Assembly (NCBI GenBank): GCA_018292915.2
Contig: JACVVK020000480.1
Span: forward strand, 385,001-449,000
Reading direction: 5' to 3'
DNA length: 64,000 nucleotides
DNA from: Batillaria attramentaria
Lineage: Eukaryota > Mollusca > Gastropoda > Batillariidae
In this document: piece by piece, positions 46,106-57,363 of the stretch
Layout of the letters: each line of letters opens with the position of its first letter
Numbering within the stretch: the stretch's first letter is position 1
Program-made: the position numbers and the translations under genes
The notes under the pieces: model-generated
What the model was told of the DNA's origin: nothing
Seen by the model: the letters and a program-made list of their open reading frames with translations, nothing else
The model's database searches: none

Positions 46106-47255
46106 GATCGAGCTAGTTTGCAGAGGAGAAGGATATCGGATACAGATTCGTCTCGAATTTGCTTTTAAAGTTGCGAAAGATGGAGACTGACGAATGTGTA
46201 TAGTGGCACTGGAAGTGCTTTTCAGACTCTGGGCACCTGGTACTGGAAAGGCCTTATGCCAACAGATCGTCACAGACTGTATTGCCATTAGGATTTCTTC
46301 GTCTCTCGCTCCCAAGTGCTGGCGCCCTTTCACAGCTGCCAATATACACGTCATCACACAATCCTATTTTTTTTAACAGGTCAGCCTGAGGCGGGAGGGT
46401 AAGAAGCAGCAACCATCCAATCGAATTGTCGATTAGTAATTTTTTGTGGAGACCGGCGCATCACGTGAAAAGCGACTCGCGTCATAACTTGATCGGCGTT
46501 GATTCTGGCGACGCGGGAACCCCGTACGCCCGAGCGTCCTCCGGCCTCGTCTCGATTGATCCAATTTTCATCTTCGATCACGGGGCCAACAGTATACATC
46601 GCGATCGTCCCCCTCAGTCAATATTTACCCCCGTCCCTCGCGCTAAAGCAGCGACACAAAGAGAGCAAACGAAGTGAGCACACTCCGAGACAGTGGCGCG
46701 GGACCTTTGTTTTGACAGGGACCAGGATCTCTTTGCCGAGGTGGATTGTGGGCCGAGAGCCGAGATGTGGTTTGTGGTAGAGGAGAGATCGGCCACTGAT
46801 TAAAGCCAAACACGGACCAGAGACCCCGGAATTCCGGAACAGACTGAATTCTTTTCCTCCCTCAAAAGATGGAGTAATTAGAATATTGGATAAACAAAGT
46901 GGTTTAAAGAGAAGTTCATTAGCGAAGGAACCACTGTACGCACGCCTGGTATTGTTTATACAGACGAGCCGTTACGTGCTTTAGTCCAAATCGTGCCACG
47001 AGAAATTTCGACCGCTGTTCATTTATAGCAAACGTAACAAGTAACAGTAACAGTAATATTAGTGTGTTTGACAGCGGTTATTCATTCTGCATGATTTGTT
47101 GTTACAAGAAGTGTGGCGGTGCACCTTAAAACCTCTACGTTCGTAACGCCGCTGAGATGGAAGACTGTCGCTTTCAAAGGTCTATGGCTGTTTGCCAGAT
47201 AGAAGGATGCTTCTTTTCGCCATTGCGACCGTTTTCGTGACATTGTGGCTTCTAA
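46106..47255. other. No gene seen; CpG-rich patch at 46480-46790
   Basis: The patch is visibly rich in CG dinucleotides (GGCGACGCGGGAACCCCGTA, CGCGATCGTCC) compared with its surroundings and could mark a promoter, but no exon with splice signals is recognised. Confidence 0.4.
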
Positions 47256-47320
47256 TAATAATAATAATAATACATGTAATAATAATAATAATAATACATG
47301 TAATAATAATAATAATACAT

Positions 47321-47354
<34 letters not shown>

Positions 47355-47588
47355 ATGTAATAATAATAATAATAATACATGTAATAATAATAATAATAAT
47401 ACATGTAATAATAATAATAATACATGTAATAATAATAATAATACATGTAATAATAATAATAATAATAATAATAATACATGTAATAATAATAATAATAATA
47501 ATAATAATACATGTAATAATAATAATAATAATAATACATGTAATAATAATAATAATAATACATGTAATAATAATAATAATAATAATAC

Positions 47589-47633
<45 letters not shown>

Positions 47634-47635
47634 AT

Positions 47636-47684
<49 letters not shown>

Positions 47685-47686
47685 AT

Positions 47687-47725
<39 letters not shown>

Positions 47726-47731
47726 TATAGG
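47256..47731 (-). repeat. Giant (AAT)n array punctuated by ACATGT
   Basis: About 470 bp of AAT triplets interrupted about 16 times by CATGT (once CATAT), always giving AATACATGTAAT. The interruption is exactly 6 bases (ACATGT), a palindrome, and keeps the triplet phase. It sits at the 3' end of a SINE C copy, i.e. it is an expanded SINE tail. Confidence 0.97.
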
Positions 47732-47995
47732 CGCTTTACCGAATTTCATGAATCGACTCAAAGCACCGCGAACTGAACCCAACACGCACGCTCACGTGAA
47801 TCACACGCATTCTCTCACACGCTGGACATAAACACAATACAATCACGTGGTGCGAAGGGCCAGCTCAGCTATTTAAATTTCGGAATTTGAAATAGCATTC
47901 AAATTTGGTGGACTGAACATTTCCAAAGCAGAGGGGGAGGAAGTCGGAGTACCCGGAGAGAACCCCAGACGATCGGACCGAATATTAGAGAAATA
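47732..47995 (-). mobile_element. SINE family C copy 4, head lost
   Basis: GGCGCTTTACCGAATTTCAT, CCCAACACGCACGCTCACGT, CACGTGGTGCGAAGGGC and GAGTACCCGGAGAGAACCCC match copies 2 and 3. The tRNA-like head is missing at 47995. Confidence 0.9.
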
Positions 47996-49040
47996 CGATT
48001 TTCTTTGAACCTACGGTCCATTCCTGAACAGACTGGGACTAGACAAAGTTTCTAAAATAGCTACCAATCAGGTACTCCTCAGTCCGCAACCAAATAACGT
48101 CGTCCGCTCAGAACGCGGTATACTTCTACAACAACTAACCCGCTGGCCAGAGTCGCCAGCATGGTCTGAGACGCGATATTGTGCCCCAAGTGACTGATTC
48201 TGGGTCCGTTTGTCCAAACTTCGGCAAAACGTTTTTGCGTAGTTTTGTAAATTCGCATACTTTTACTTAAAAAAAAAACCAAACAAACATTAAAAATCCA
48301 CCCTTCGCTATTGTTTTTCCTTATTTTATGAAAATAGTTGCACATTAAGTCATAATCAATTCACTTAAAAAGGAAGTTTTGAATTGTTTTCAATCTTTAA
48401 TCTTGAATACTACTACCAAAAAGATTTGTTTCGACTTCTATACTTTTGTAAATCTTTCAGCCAAAGAGTCCAGGCAGTGCAAGAACATGTACTGGATGCC
48501 ACGACCTCAGCTAAACCAGTAGGCTCAGCTTAAGTACCTAGACCAAAAATGTCATGATCAAAGGCCAATACAAAATGCTGTCCCTATATTCAGACCCCAA
48601 GAAAGTCATGACATCGCCAGACTTGCTTAGTGTGATAGTTAATTTCACGCCCGGAAGGACACCACGATCCTGCCGCTATTTTGATCTCACGCAGACAACT
48701 GGATCACCCAGACACCCAGTATCCTGTAGCGCTGGAATGGTCTCTGTCGTGCAGTTTTGGCGACAATTCAAATTCAACTAAATCTTTATTACCCCAGATG
48801 GCAAATTCGGTTATGGAGGGCATAAAACGAACAAGCAGACAAAGCATATAACATAAAATAAAAAACACATAGACTGATATTTAACACACTTTAAAACAAG
48901 ACAAAGATTTCAATTAAGTGTCAACTAAATTACTTCTTGATATTAAATTAATAAGGTGCACCATTTAAAACAGCTAGCAAAATCCATTAAATATGAATTA
49001 ATCTCATTAACAATATAATGGCAGTAAAATTTGACATTCA

Positions 49041-49043
<3 letters not shown>
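47996..49043. other. No gene seen; retroposon-like 3' end at 48780
   Basis: On the minus strand GCCATCTGGGGTAATAAAGA near 48785-48806 resembles an RTE-type 3' end. The rest is A/T-rich and unique-looking up to the CA tract. Confidence 0.4.

Positions 49044-49084
<41 letters not shown>
49044..49084. repeat. (CA)n tract, left flank of duplicated unit
   Basis: About 20 CA units. The same tract type occurs between the two units and at the right end (60217-60241). Confidence 0.96.
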
Positions 49085-49087
<3 letters not shown>

Positions 49088-49464
49088 GTTCAAAACCGCA
49101 CAAGTGGGTAACCTGCCATAATATGCACAAATGGGTTCCACCAGTTCTGTACCTCCTAGGGCTCCAACGCTTGACACACTCTTTCATTGTGACTTGCTAA
49201 TAACAACCATTACCAGAGATTAACAAAAATGTTTTTTGCCACCTCACGACAGACGTAGGAAAAAGTGGGTTCATTTTATACAAGTGGGTTCATGCTATTT
49301 TTAGAGTGCCGAGTGTATAAAATTGGGTTCACCAAACCGGAAAACTGGGTTCATTGATGTGGGTGGTCGAGCAGGTGGGTGTTTTCATTGTTTTATGCCT
49401 TTATTCACCACGACGATTATTCTAAATATGGGGGAAACAAGGAAAAAAGAAGGACAAAATTTTC

Positions 49465-49530
49465 ACCCGAGTTTTGAACCCGCAACCTCCATGTCCAATG
49501 CTCTAACCCATGAGGTAACCTGACTCCCCT
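49465..49530 (-). mobile_element. tRNA-like SINE head, family H (copy 1)
   Basis: Minus strand: GAGTCAGGTTACCTCATGGG (A-box region), TTAGAGCATTGGACATGGAG, then B box GCGGGTTCAAAAC. Same element in the second unit at about 55060-55123. The body towards 49370 is not matched to families A-C. Confidence 0.7.
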
Positions 49531-50574
49531 CATTCATGAGGTTGTGAATGCTTAATCATAATGTGGGTATGTGTGTTAGTTCCCAGTTTGGTGCTACCCA
49601 AAATCAAGATACTTCAGCTGATGAGAATAAACAAAAACATTCATTGTTTTTGTTTTTAAACTTCATGTATCCTCTTGCTCCACACACTCACACACAGAGA
49701 GACAGACAGACAGAACTAAATCTCAAAATGAACTGACACAGATTACTCTTTACTTTGTTTTTATTCAAATCAAAGTGACATTAACAGGAACAGAAGGTTC
49801 AATGACGCAAAATGCGATCATTTACAGGGTCCAAATCAACACTAAATGTTGTCAAACTTGTATACAAGTTGTGTTTCTGATTTCAAAGAATTTGTCATAC
49901 TCAAAAATGGTTTACATACCATTTACATGTGACACATACAATTTAGGATTGAGATTAATTTTTGTCAAAAATCCATTTGAAGTATGTTGATTATTAATTG
50001 CTTAATGGAGCTACAGTATATTGAATTTTCCTACTTGGAAAAAATAGTGTGTCATCCCATGACTTATGGCATTAACAAAACCTAGGAGAAAATTCGGGGG
50101 AAAAAGTTTTTTTTTTTTTTCCTCAGGAGTGTTACTGACACTGTTAATAAATTTAGCACAACTCTATGATGTCTTAGCCAACTGATCCACTTTCACTGAA
50201 GCATGCATGTACAGACTCTTGTATACTATCAGCCAAAATGGACTGGCCATAACTGATTGGTCGAAAGCATGGAAATGAGCTATTACATAAATGGGGGAGG
50301 AAGGGAGGGGCGGTTTCCTATCAACTTGACAACAACAATAACGACAAAACCGCTCCGTCAACTGCAATGGAATCTTCATCGATCGACGTCAAAACAAATG
50401 TACTGGATTCCAAAAAATTATTACAATTTCAAGAGTAAACTCAAAATAGCTGCTTTAATGCCCAGCAAACTACACTGGTTCTTTTAGGGTGGTGCTGCTT
50501 TGACTTTTTAATGTGCCACACATGAACCAGAAGTTACAGCACAGGCTTCATGTTTCACCCCAGTTAAAGTATAC

Positions 50575-50652
50575 TGACACTGGGTCACCTCGGAACTCAG
50601 GTCTTCCGCATACCGAGGTGGGCACCCTAACCACCGGGCCACCGCTGGGGTT
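50575..50652 (-). mobile_element. tRNA-like SINE head, family I (copy 1)
   Basis: Minus strand: CAGCGGTGGCCCGGTGGTTA then GGGTGCCCACCTCGG and B-box-like CCTGAGTTCCGAGGTG. Same element in unit 2 at about 56150-56228. Too diverged to be a functional tRNA. Confidence 0.7.
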
Positions 50653-51035
50653 CTCAATTTGTAGTGAGAAACAAAAATCATGCAAAGAATTAAACAAACA
50701 AAGAGACCCCCTTTCTATTTTCTTATACCACATTGTGAATTTGCACTGCAAAAGAGGGCTGGTCTGCAGAATACCTCCAAAAAGGCAAATAAAAAAACAG
50801 ACAGGAAGCCAAAGAACCCACAGAAATATTATTAGACGGATTTCTTAGAAACATGAAACTGGGAAAATAGAAGCAAGAAGTGCAAGTAAATGAAGAAAAA
50901 TAATGTTGGACACTAAAATGAATGCATGCAGTGCCAGTTATAACACATGAAAGAACAAGTTATGGGCATTAATTTTCAAGATACCACATGATCAAAACAT
51001 TCAACATTTCCTGAAAGTAGAAGGACAAAGCCCAT

Positions 51036-51275
51036 GTGACTCACGTGTTCCAATGACACTGATCTTGTGACCTTGTCCCTAGGTCAAGGTCATCCTCACT
51101 TACATGGTTAGAAAGGTCTTGTCACAAACTACATTCTGGACAAGTTTCATTAGTGTAGTGCTAATAGTTTCCAAGAAATTGAAAATGTTGCAGTTTTTCA
51201 CGATTTCCATCAATTCCTGTGACCCTGACCTTGACCCAAGGTCATCCAAACTTATACATTAAGGAAGCCCTTTCC
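51036..51275. repeat. Nuclear-receptor-like half-site repeat, part 1 (unit 1)
   Basis: Tandem blocks of about 155 bp built on TGTGACCTTG...AGGTCAAGGTCATC, AAGGTCTTGTCAC, CAAGTTTCATTA and ATAGTTTCCAAGAAATTG. The words TCAAGGTCA (51084-51092) and TGACCTTGA (51226-51234) equal the extended half-site recognised by ERR/NR5A-type receptors. This repeat type is widespread in mollusc genomes. It is interrupted at 51276 by a SINE B. Confidence 0.8.
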
Positions 51276-51757
51276 CCCGTAGTGTAGTGGTGAGTACTTC
51301 GGATCATGGACCTGGAGACCCGGGTTCGAATCCCAGCCGAGGCAAGAGGGATTTTTCCTACCTAGGTCGGCTCCTACCCAGAGCGGGTGTGCTGTGGTCC
51401 CAGTGGGGAGGCTGTTGCCACACAGCCGAGATTCACCCACTTCACCGGTGTGACTTTGGGGGTGCTTCCCTTGGTATGACACGTTTTATGATGTGGATGA
51501 TTACACGGCCGGCATCGCAGGTGCCGTAGTTCCCTGGCCTTGGTGAACGCCGGGATATTTATGGCAGGAAGCGAGGAATGCGGCCCTGTCCCGCAGTCCC
51601 AAACCACACGGACCTCCATAGCATCATCTTACCATCATCCTCATCTCTATCATCATGCATAATAAAACTTACCCCAGCTTTCCAGCCCTCCGTGGCTTCC
51701 ACCCATGACCTGGGAGGAAGACCACTGGAGCTGGCAAAAAGAGTTGGGGCAGCCCCC

Positions 51758-51788
<31 letters not shown>

Positions 51789-51791
51789 AAA
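51276..51791 (+). mobile_element. SINE family B copy 4 (inside unit 1)
   Basis: Head CCCGTAGTGTAGTGGTGAGT, B box GGGTTCGAATCCC, full body and a C-run/A-run tail (51747-51791). Target duplication AGCCCTTTCC at 51266-51275 and 51792-51801. It has lost GCACCGGCC at its very start compared with the copy in unit 2. Confidence 0.95.
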
Positions 51792-52070
51792 AGCCCTTTC
51801 CCTAAACTACCCGTACACCAAGTTTCATTGTTATAGTAGCCATAGTCAAGGGGAAAATGCTTAAAGTTCTTTTCTTTTTTTCAAAATTTTCCACTGATCT
51901 TGTGACCTTGACCTTGGGTCAAGGCCATCTTCACTTGTATTTCTTGAAAGGTCTTGTCACGTACTACCTACTGGCCACGTTTCATAACTGTAGGGTAAAT
52001 AGTTTCCGAGAATATTGTCCATGTTAAAGTTTGTGATGGACGGGCGGAAGGACGGACAATCGGGCGCCGG
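51792..52070. repeat. Nuclear-receptor-like half-site repeat, part 2 (unit 1)
   Basis: Continues the interrupted repeat: CCAAGTTTCATTGTTATAGT, TGTGACCTTGACCTTGGGTC, AAGGCCATC, AAAGGTCTTGTCAC, then a GACGGGCGGAAGGACGGAC end. Confidence 0.8.
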
Positions 52071-52500
52071 AGGGTCATTACATACTATAAGACTCACTTT
52101 TCATGTACATACTTGAGTCAATCATCACCTCCCTTATACAAAGTTGTACAATAAGCACCTTCATTAATTCAATGAATCAATAACAAAAAATAAATAAATA
52201 AATATTTTTTTTTAAAAAATCATGGACATTAAATCAACCACCGCCGAAAGTCAGTGTGCTAGCAGTGAAAACAGCTAAACAAGCACAGAACTGTACACTC
52301 AGAAAGCATTTGAAAGTTGCATATGAACATTGATTTAAAAGACTGTGAAAAATCTACATGACATGAACTACACAACAGATAGGAAACAACCCCAAAAAAA
52401 TGGTGTTCAAATGCAAAGAAACCATAAAATTTCACAGAAGGCCATATCCCACAGCATAATCTTCACGTGCGATCACGATCATCAGCAAATCAGCCAAATG

Positions 52501-54259
52501 TTAGCTAGAATTCCCCATACTGCTCCTCTCCCCACTTCGTAAAGCGTCACGCAAAATAAGAACAATGTCACTCCCACTGTCGGATTTGGCCGACTCAGTG
52601 ATAACCGAAGAAAGCGAAGCAGAATTTGAGAGGTCAGGAGAACCAGGCGCATAGTCCGGTACCTCCTCTTCAGCTGCACTGCTCTCCGCCTCAAGGACTT
52701 CCTGATCAACGTCAGGCTGACTTGCTGCACTGCGAGATTTGGACAAACAAAAGTCAACAACAGCCAGAATGTCAACGCCCATATGGCTTATGTGTATTAA
52801 CAAAGCATAAGGCTTTTTCATATGGGGTGAATGACGTATGTGTGTGTGTGTGTTTTCTTTCTCAGTCTGTCTCAGCGGAATGCATGTCACTGAAAACAAA
52901 AACTTAACTCAGCTTTTATCTCTAGTTTTCGGGCCAACCATTTTTTCCAGGCTACCAGATGCAAAGTATTATTGAAAGCAAGCATTCTGGGCCCTGGTTT
53001 GGCTCAGAAAAAAACAAAAAAACAACAAAATTCCCACTAAATTAGTAAATAGTAAGTGTAAGTGTAAAGTTTGCACTTACCCCTTTTCATTTATTATCCC
53101 TGAAGACTTCAAATACTCGAAGACAGCTGACGCATTCAAAGATCCTGTCTGAAAAAAATGGAAATTATACGAGACTTATACAACTGGTACTGTACATATA
53201 CACACAATCCACCAAGGGCTTAAGAGATCAATAGCGATCGACACAATTGATCTCTCAGATGATTGATCTCTTAAATTTGTCGGTCGCACAACATCATTCT
53301 GTTGATCACACAGCACAATTTATCACCCGATGATGAGCTTATAGTGTAGATCAAATGACTGCTCTGCGCAATGTGACAATCACTTTCTTGTGGTGGTGCA
53401 GCGCACATGTAGATGGCTGGGCTGAACTCAGCAGCAGAAAATCACATACACCAGGAAGACACCCCCCCCCCCTCCTCCTCTCAATAAAACGGCATCTTTT
53501 TCAAAACAGTGGCTGAAGTAAAAGGCAATGAGTCTTGGATTTGATCCCAAATGGGGTAAGAATTTGATCTAGGATTTTGCCTTCTTCAAAATCAAACTCA
53601 TTTGCACACACGAGTGTGGTGCTTACTCCGAGTACATACAAGTACAACATTTATCATCAAGTGTACTCGTTAAAGATCCAGTCTCCATCATTCGTAAGAG
53701 AAGGCCATTGTCTGCCGGTGGAATAAACACACCTAACTTACATGCACCAACAGTCACAGAATCTTCAGCAAATAGTAAAGTTGGCCACTAAAATGGAAAC
53801 ACATTTTGCGCGAGCGAACATTGTAGACAACACAATATTGTCGACATTCGTACATTGTAGGCAACACAATCTTATCATTAGACTCACTGCACTGAGCGAT
53901 CGACAGATTGTTGTGCGATTGACAGATGACAACGGAGGCAAGTGTGTGTGTCACGCGACCGATCGAATAATGCAAATCGTTGGTGCACGCTGACACCCGT
54001 TTCTCCCCGCGCAGTTTCTCATGAAAGTCAGCCGTTCTACACCCTTTCCCATGCCTAAAGATAGTACATTAATAGATGAATTGTTTGTCGGGAAAACAAA
54101 ATCAAGCGCCTTCAGCCAACTGGAATGCTGGTGTGTTTCACTGAAAGTGAAACTGATTTTGATCTGAGAAGTAGGTCGTTGTAGTCAGGAAATGTCAAAT
54201 ACGGACAAGACTCAAGCATAGATCAAATGCACAACAGTACTCACCTTTTTAGTTTCCAT
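52501..54259 (-). CDS. Three-exon gene of the large element, copy 1 (103 aa, unknown)
   Basis: Exons on the minus strand: 54245-54259 (METKK, donor GTGAGTAC), 53081-53148 (acceptor TTTTTTTCAG, donor GTAAGTGC) and 52501-52729 (acceptor TGTTTGTCCAAATCTCGCAG). Phases fit exactly, giving 312 nt and a stop. The protein starts METKKTGSLNASAVFEYLKS, with a short helix-like segment (residues 6-27), then a Ser/Glu/Asp-rich acidic part (AAEEEVPDYAPGSPDLS) and ends GERSSMGNSS. No domain is recognised. Both copies keep the frame and all splice sites. It lies just inside the right end of the element and reads inward from a TATA box at 54494. It may be an accessory protein, the start of a transposase whose core is lost, or a captured host gene fragment. 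More 3' exons are possible. Confidence 0.6.
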
Positions 54260-54493
54260 GTCTGGGACGCAAGAATGCTGAAAGTTGCAGAAAACTATCC
54301 ATGAAAGCACCACAAATTCAACAAGCAGCGGCACGCGCGTATTAACCGCGAACCGGAAGTGACATAAATCAATAGCTCTTCAGAGTGACTTCCCCTTGAA
54401 ACCTGCCAAAGGCAGAAACCGACACACACCACGGAGTGTGAAATCGCAAACACTCAAAGTTGGAAAAAGTTGAGTAGTGGGGGTTCAGTGAGA

Positions 54494-54501
54494 TATTTAT
54501 A
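54494..54501 (-). promoter_or_regulatory. TATA box of the element gene, copy 1
   Basis: TATAAATA after a C-run on the minus strand, about 235 bp upstream of the ATG at 54259 and 110 bp inside the element end. Downstream, CACTTCCGGTT near 54350 is an ETS-type site. Confidence 0.6.
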
Positions 54502-54639
54502 GGGGGGCATTTTTAGAGCATTTGCTACTCTTTCCAAGTATTGAAAAAAGTGGGTTTACCGATCGTGAACCCACTTTTTTTTGTAAACCCACTTGTATTG
54601 AGTGTTTCCAGGTTCGTGAACCCACTTGTGCAGTTTTTC

Positions 54640-54640
54640 A

Positions 54641-54683
<43 letters not shown>

Positions 54684-54685
54684 GT
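54640..54685. repeat. (CA)n tract between the two units
   Basis: CACGCG followed by about 17 CA units and TACGTTC; the junction of the head-to-tail copies. Confidence 0.95.
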
Positions 54686-55059
54686 TCAAAACCGCACAAG
54701 TGGGTAACCTGCCATAATATGCACAAATGGGTTCCACCAGTTCTGTACCTCCTAGGGCTCCAACGCTTGACACACTCTTTCATTGTGACTTGCTAATAAC
54801 AACCATTACCAGAGATTTACAAAAATGTTTTTTGCCACCTCACGACAGACGTAGGAAAAAGTGGGTTCATTTTATACAAGTGGGTTCATGCTATTTTTAG
54901 AGTGCCGAGTGTATAAAATTGGGTTCACCAAACCGGAAAACTGGGTTCATTGATGTGGGTGGTCGAGCAGGTGGGTGTTTTCATTGTTTTATGTCTTTAT
55001 TCACCACGACGACTATTCTAAATGTGGGGGAAACAAGGAAAAAAGAAGAACAAAATTTT

Positions 55060-55123
55060 CTCCCGAGTTTTGAACCCGCAACCTCCATGTCCAATGCTCT
55101 AACCCATGAGGTAACCTGACTCA
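55060..55123 (-). mobile_element. tRNA-like SINE head, family H (copy 2)
   Basis: Duplicate of 49465-49530, with ACTCATCTC replacing ACTCCCCTC on the outer side. Confidence 0.7.
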
Positions 55124-56149
55124 TCTCATTCATGAGGTTGTGAATGCTTAATCATAATGTGGGTATGTGTGTTAGTTCCCAGTTTGATGCTACCCGAAAT
55201 CAAGATACTTCAGCTGATAAGAATAAACAAAAACATTCATTGTTTTTGTTTTTAAACTTCATGTATCCTCTTGCTCCACACACTCACACACAGAGAGACA
55301 GACAGACAGAACAAAATCTCAAAATGAACTGACACAGATTACTCTTTACTTTGTTTTTATTCAAATCAAAGTAACATTAACAGGAACAGAAGGTCCAATG
55401 ACGCAAAATGCGATCAACAAATCAACACTAAATGTTGTCAAACTTGTGTTTCTGATTTCAAAGAATTTGTGATACTCAAAAATGGTTTACATACCATTTA
55501 CATGTGACACATACAATATAGGATTGAGACTAATTTTTGTCAAAAATCCATTTGAAGTATGTTGATTATTAATTGCTTAATGGAGCTACAGTATATTGAA
55601 TTTTCCTATTGGGAAAAAATAGTGTGTCATCCCATGACTTATGGCATTAACAAAAACTAGGAGAAAATTCGGGGGAAAAAGTTTGTTTTTTTTTCCTCAG
55701 GAGTGTTACTGACACTGTTAATAAAATTAGCACAACTCTATGATGTCTTAGCCAACTGATCCACTTTCACTGAAGCATGCATGTACAGACTCTTGTATAC
55801 TATCAGCCAAAATGGACTGGCCATAACTGATTGGTCGAAAGCATGGGAATGAGCAGTTACATAAATGGGGGAGGAAGGGAGGGGCGGTTTCCTATCACCT
55901 TGACAACAACAATAACGACAAAACCGCTCCGTCAACTGCAATGGAATCTTCATCGATCGACGTCAAAACAAATGTACTGGATTCCCCAAAATTATTACAA
56001 TTTCAAGAGTAAACTCAAAATAGCTGCTTTAATGCCCAGCAAACTACACTGGGTCTTTTAGGGTGGTGCTGCTTTGACTTTTTAATGTGCCACACATAAA
56101 CCAGAAGTTACAGCACAGGCTTCATGTTTCACCCCAGTTAAAGTATACT

Positions 56150-56228
56150 GACACCGGGTCACCTCGGAACTCAGGTCTTCCGCATACCGAGGTGGGCACC
56201 CTAACCACCGGGCCACCGCTGGGGTTCT
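56150..56228 (-). mobile_element. tRNA-like SINE head, family I (copy 2)
   Basis: Duplicate of 50575-50652 with one visible change near its edge (GACACCGGGTC for GACACTGGGTC). Confidence 0.7.
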
Positions 56229-56617
56229 CAATTTGTAGTGAAAAACAAAAATCATGCAAAGAATTAAACAAACAAAGAGACCCCCTTTCTATTTTCTTAT
56301 ACCACATTGTGAATTTGTACTGCAAAAGAGGGCTGGTCTGCAGAATACCTCCAAAAAGGCAAATAAAAAACAGACAGGAAGCCAAAGAACCCACAGAAAT
56401 ATTATTAGACAGATTTCTTAGACACATGGGAAACTGGGAAAATAGAAGCAAGAAGTGCAAGTAAATGAAGAAAAATAATGTTGGACACTAAAATGAATGC
56501 ATGCAGTGCCAGTTATAACACATGAAAGAGCAAGTAATAGGCATTAATTTTCAAGATACCACATGATCAAAACATTCAACATTTCCTGAAAGTAGAAGGA
56601 CAAAGCCCATGTGACTC

Positions 56618-56850
56618 ACGTGTTCCAATGACACTGATCTTGTGACCTTGTCCCTAGGTCAAGGTCATCCTCACTTACGTGGTTAGAAAGGTCTTGTCAC
56701 AAACTACATTCTGGCCAAGTTTCATTACTGTAGTGCTAATAGTTTCCAAGAAATTGAAAATGTTGCAGTTTTTCACGATTTCCATCAATTCCTGTGACCC
56801 TGACCTTGACCCAAGGTCATCCAAACTTATACATTAAGGAAGCCCTTTCC
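56618..56850. repeat. Nuclear-receptor-like half-site repeat, part 1 (unit 2)
   Basis: Same blocks and half-sites as 51036-51275. The copy here has CTGGCCAAGTTTCATTACTG where unit 1 has GGACAAGTTTCATTAGTG; the version here is closer to the other monomers, so unit 1 is the changed one. Confidence 0.8.
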
Positions 56851-57363
56851 GCACCGGCCCCCGTAGTGTAGCGGTGAGCACTTCGGATCATGGACCTGGA
56901 GACCCGGGTTCGAATCCCAGCCGAGGCAAGAGGGATTTTTCCTACCTATGTCGGCTCCTACCTAGAGCGGGTGTGCTGTGGTCCCAGTGGGGAGGCTGTT
57001 GCTACACAGCCGAGATTCACCCACTTCACCGGTGCGACTTTGGGGGTCTTCCCTTGGTATGACACGTTTTATGATGTGGATGATTACACGGCCGGCATCG
57101 CAGGTGCCGTAGTTCCCTGGCCTTGGTGAACGCCGGGATATTTATGGCAGGAAGCGAGGAATGCGGCCCTGTCCCGCAGTCCCAAAACACACGGACCTCC
57201 ATAGCATCTTCTTACCATCATCCTCATCTCTATCATCATGCATAATAAAACTTACCCCAGCTTTCCAGCCCTCCGTGGATTCCACCCATGACCTGGGAGG
57301 AAGACCACTGGAGCTGGCAAAAGAGTTGGGGCAGCCCCCCCCCCCCCCCCCCCCCAAAAAAAA
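56851..57363 (+). mobile_element. SINE family B copy 5 (inside unit 2)
   Basis: Head GCACCGGCCCCCGTAGTGTA, B box, body and a C-run/A-run tail (57336-57363). Target duplication AGCCCTTTCC at 56841-56850 and 57364-57373. Its start is more complete than in unit 1. Confidence 0.95.

Larger units (their letters stand above)
49092..54638. mobile_element. Large TIR element, copy 1 (about 5.55 kb)
   Basis: Left end AAAACCGCACAAGTGGGT-AACCTG (49092-49115) and the reverse complement of the right end (54609-54638) AAAACTGCACAAGTGGGTTC...AACCTG form terminal inverted repeats of about 25 bp with a 5-base gap. Both ends carry further copies of AAGTGGGTTCA pointing inward: left at about 49126, 49262, 49283, 49321 and 49344; right (inverted) at about 54565, 54584 and 54618, with one opposed copy at 54546 that makes a hairpin. 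Such subterminal repeats are known transposase-binding arrays in DNA transposons. CA repeats lie outside both ends in the same orientation, so the host target was a CA tract. It contains a three-exon gene, a SINE B, two tRNA-like heads and a TGACCTTGACC-type repeat. No recognisable transposase domain. An ordinary segmental duplication with chance inverted ends is the alternative. Confidence 0.7.

Noticed and set aside
47192..47785. Frames of 160-194 residues (poly-Ile, poly-Asn, poly-Tyr)
   Set aside because: All are translations of the AAT array in different frames.
53742..53993. Plus-strand 83-aa frame conserved in both units (141 aa in unit 2)
   Set aside because: It lies in intron 1 of the opposite-strand gene, contains an internal DNA repeat (CATTGTAGACAACACAAT-like), and its conservation is explained by the recent duplication; the two copies end differently.
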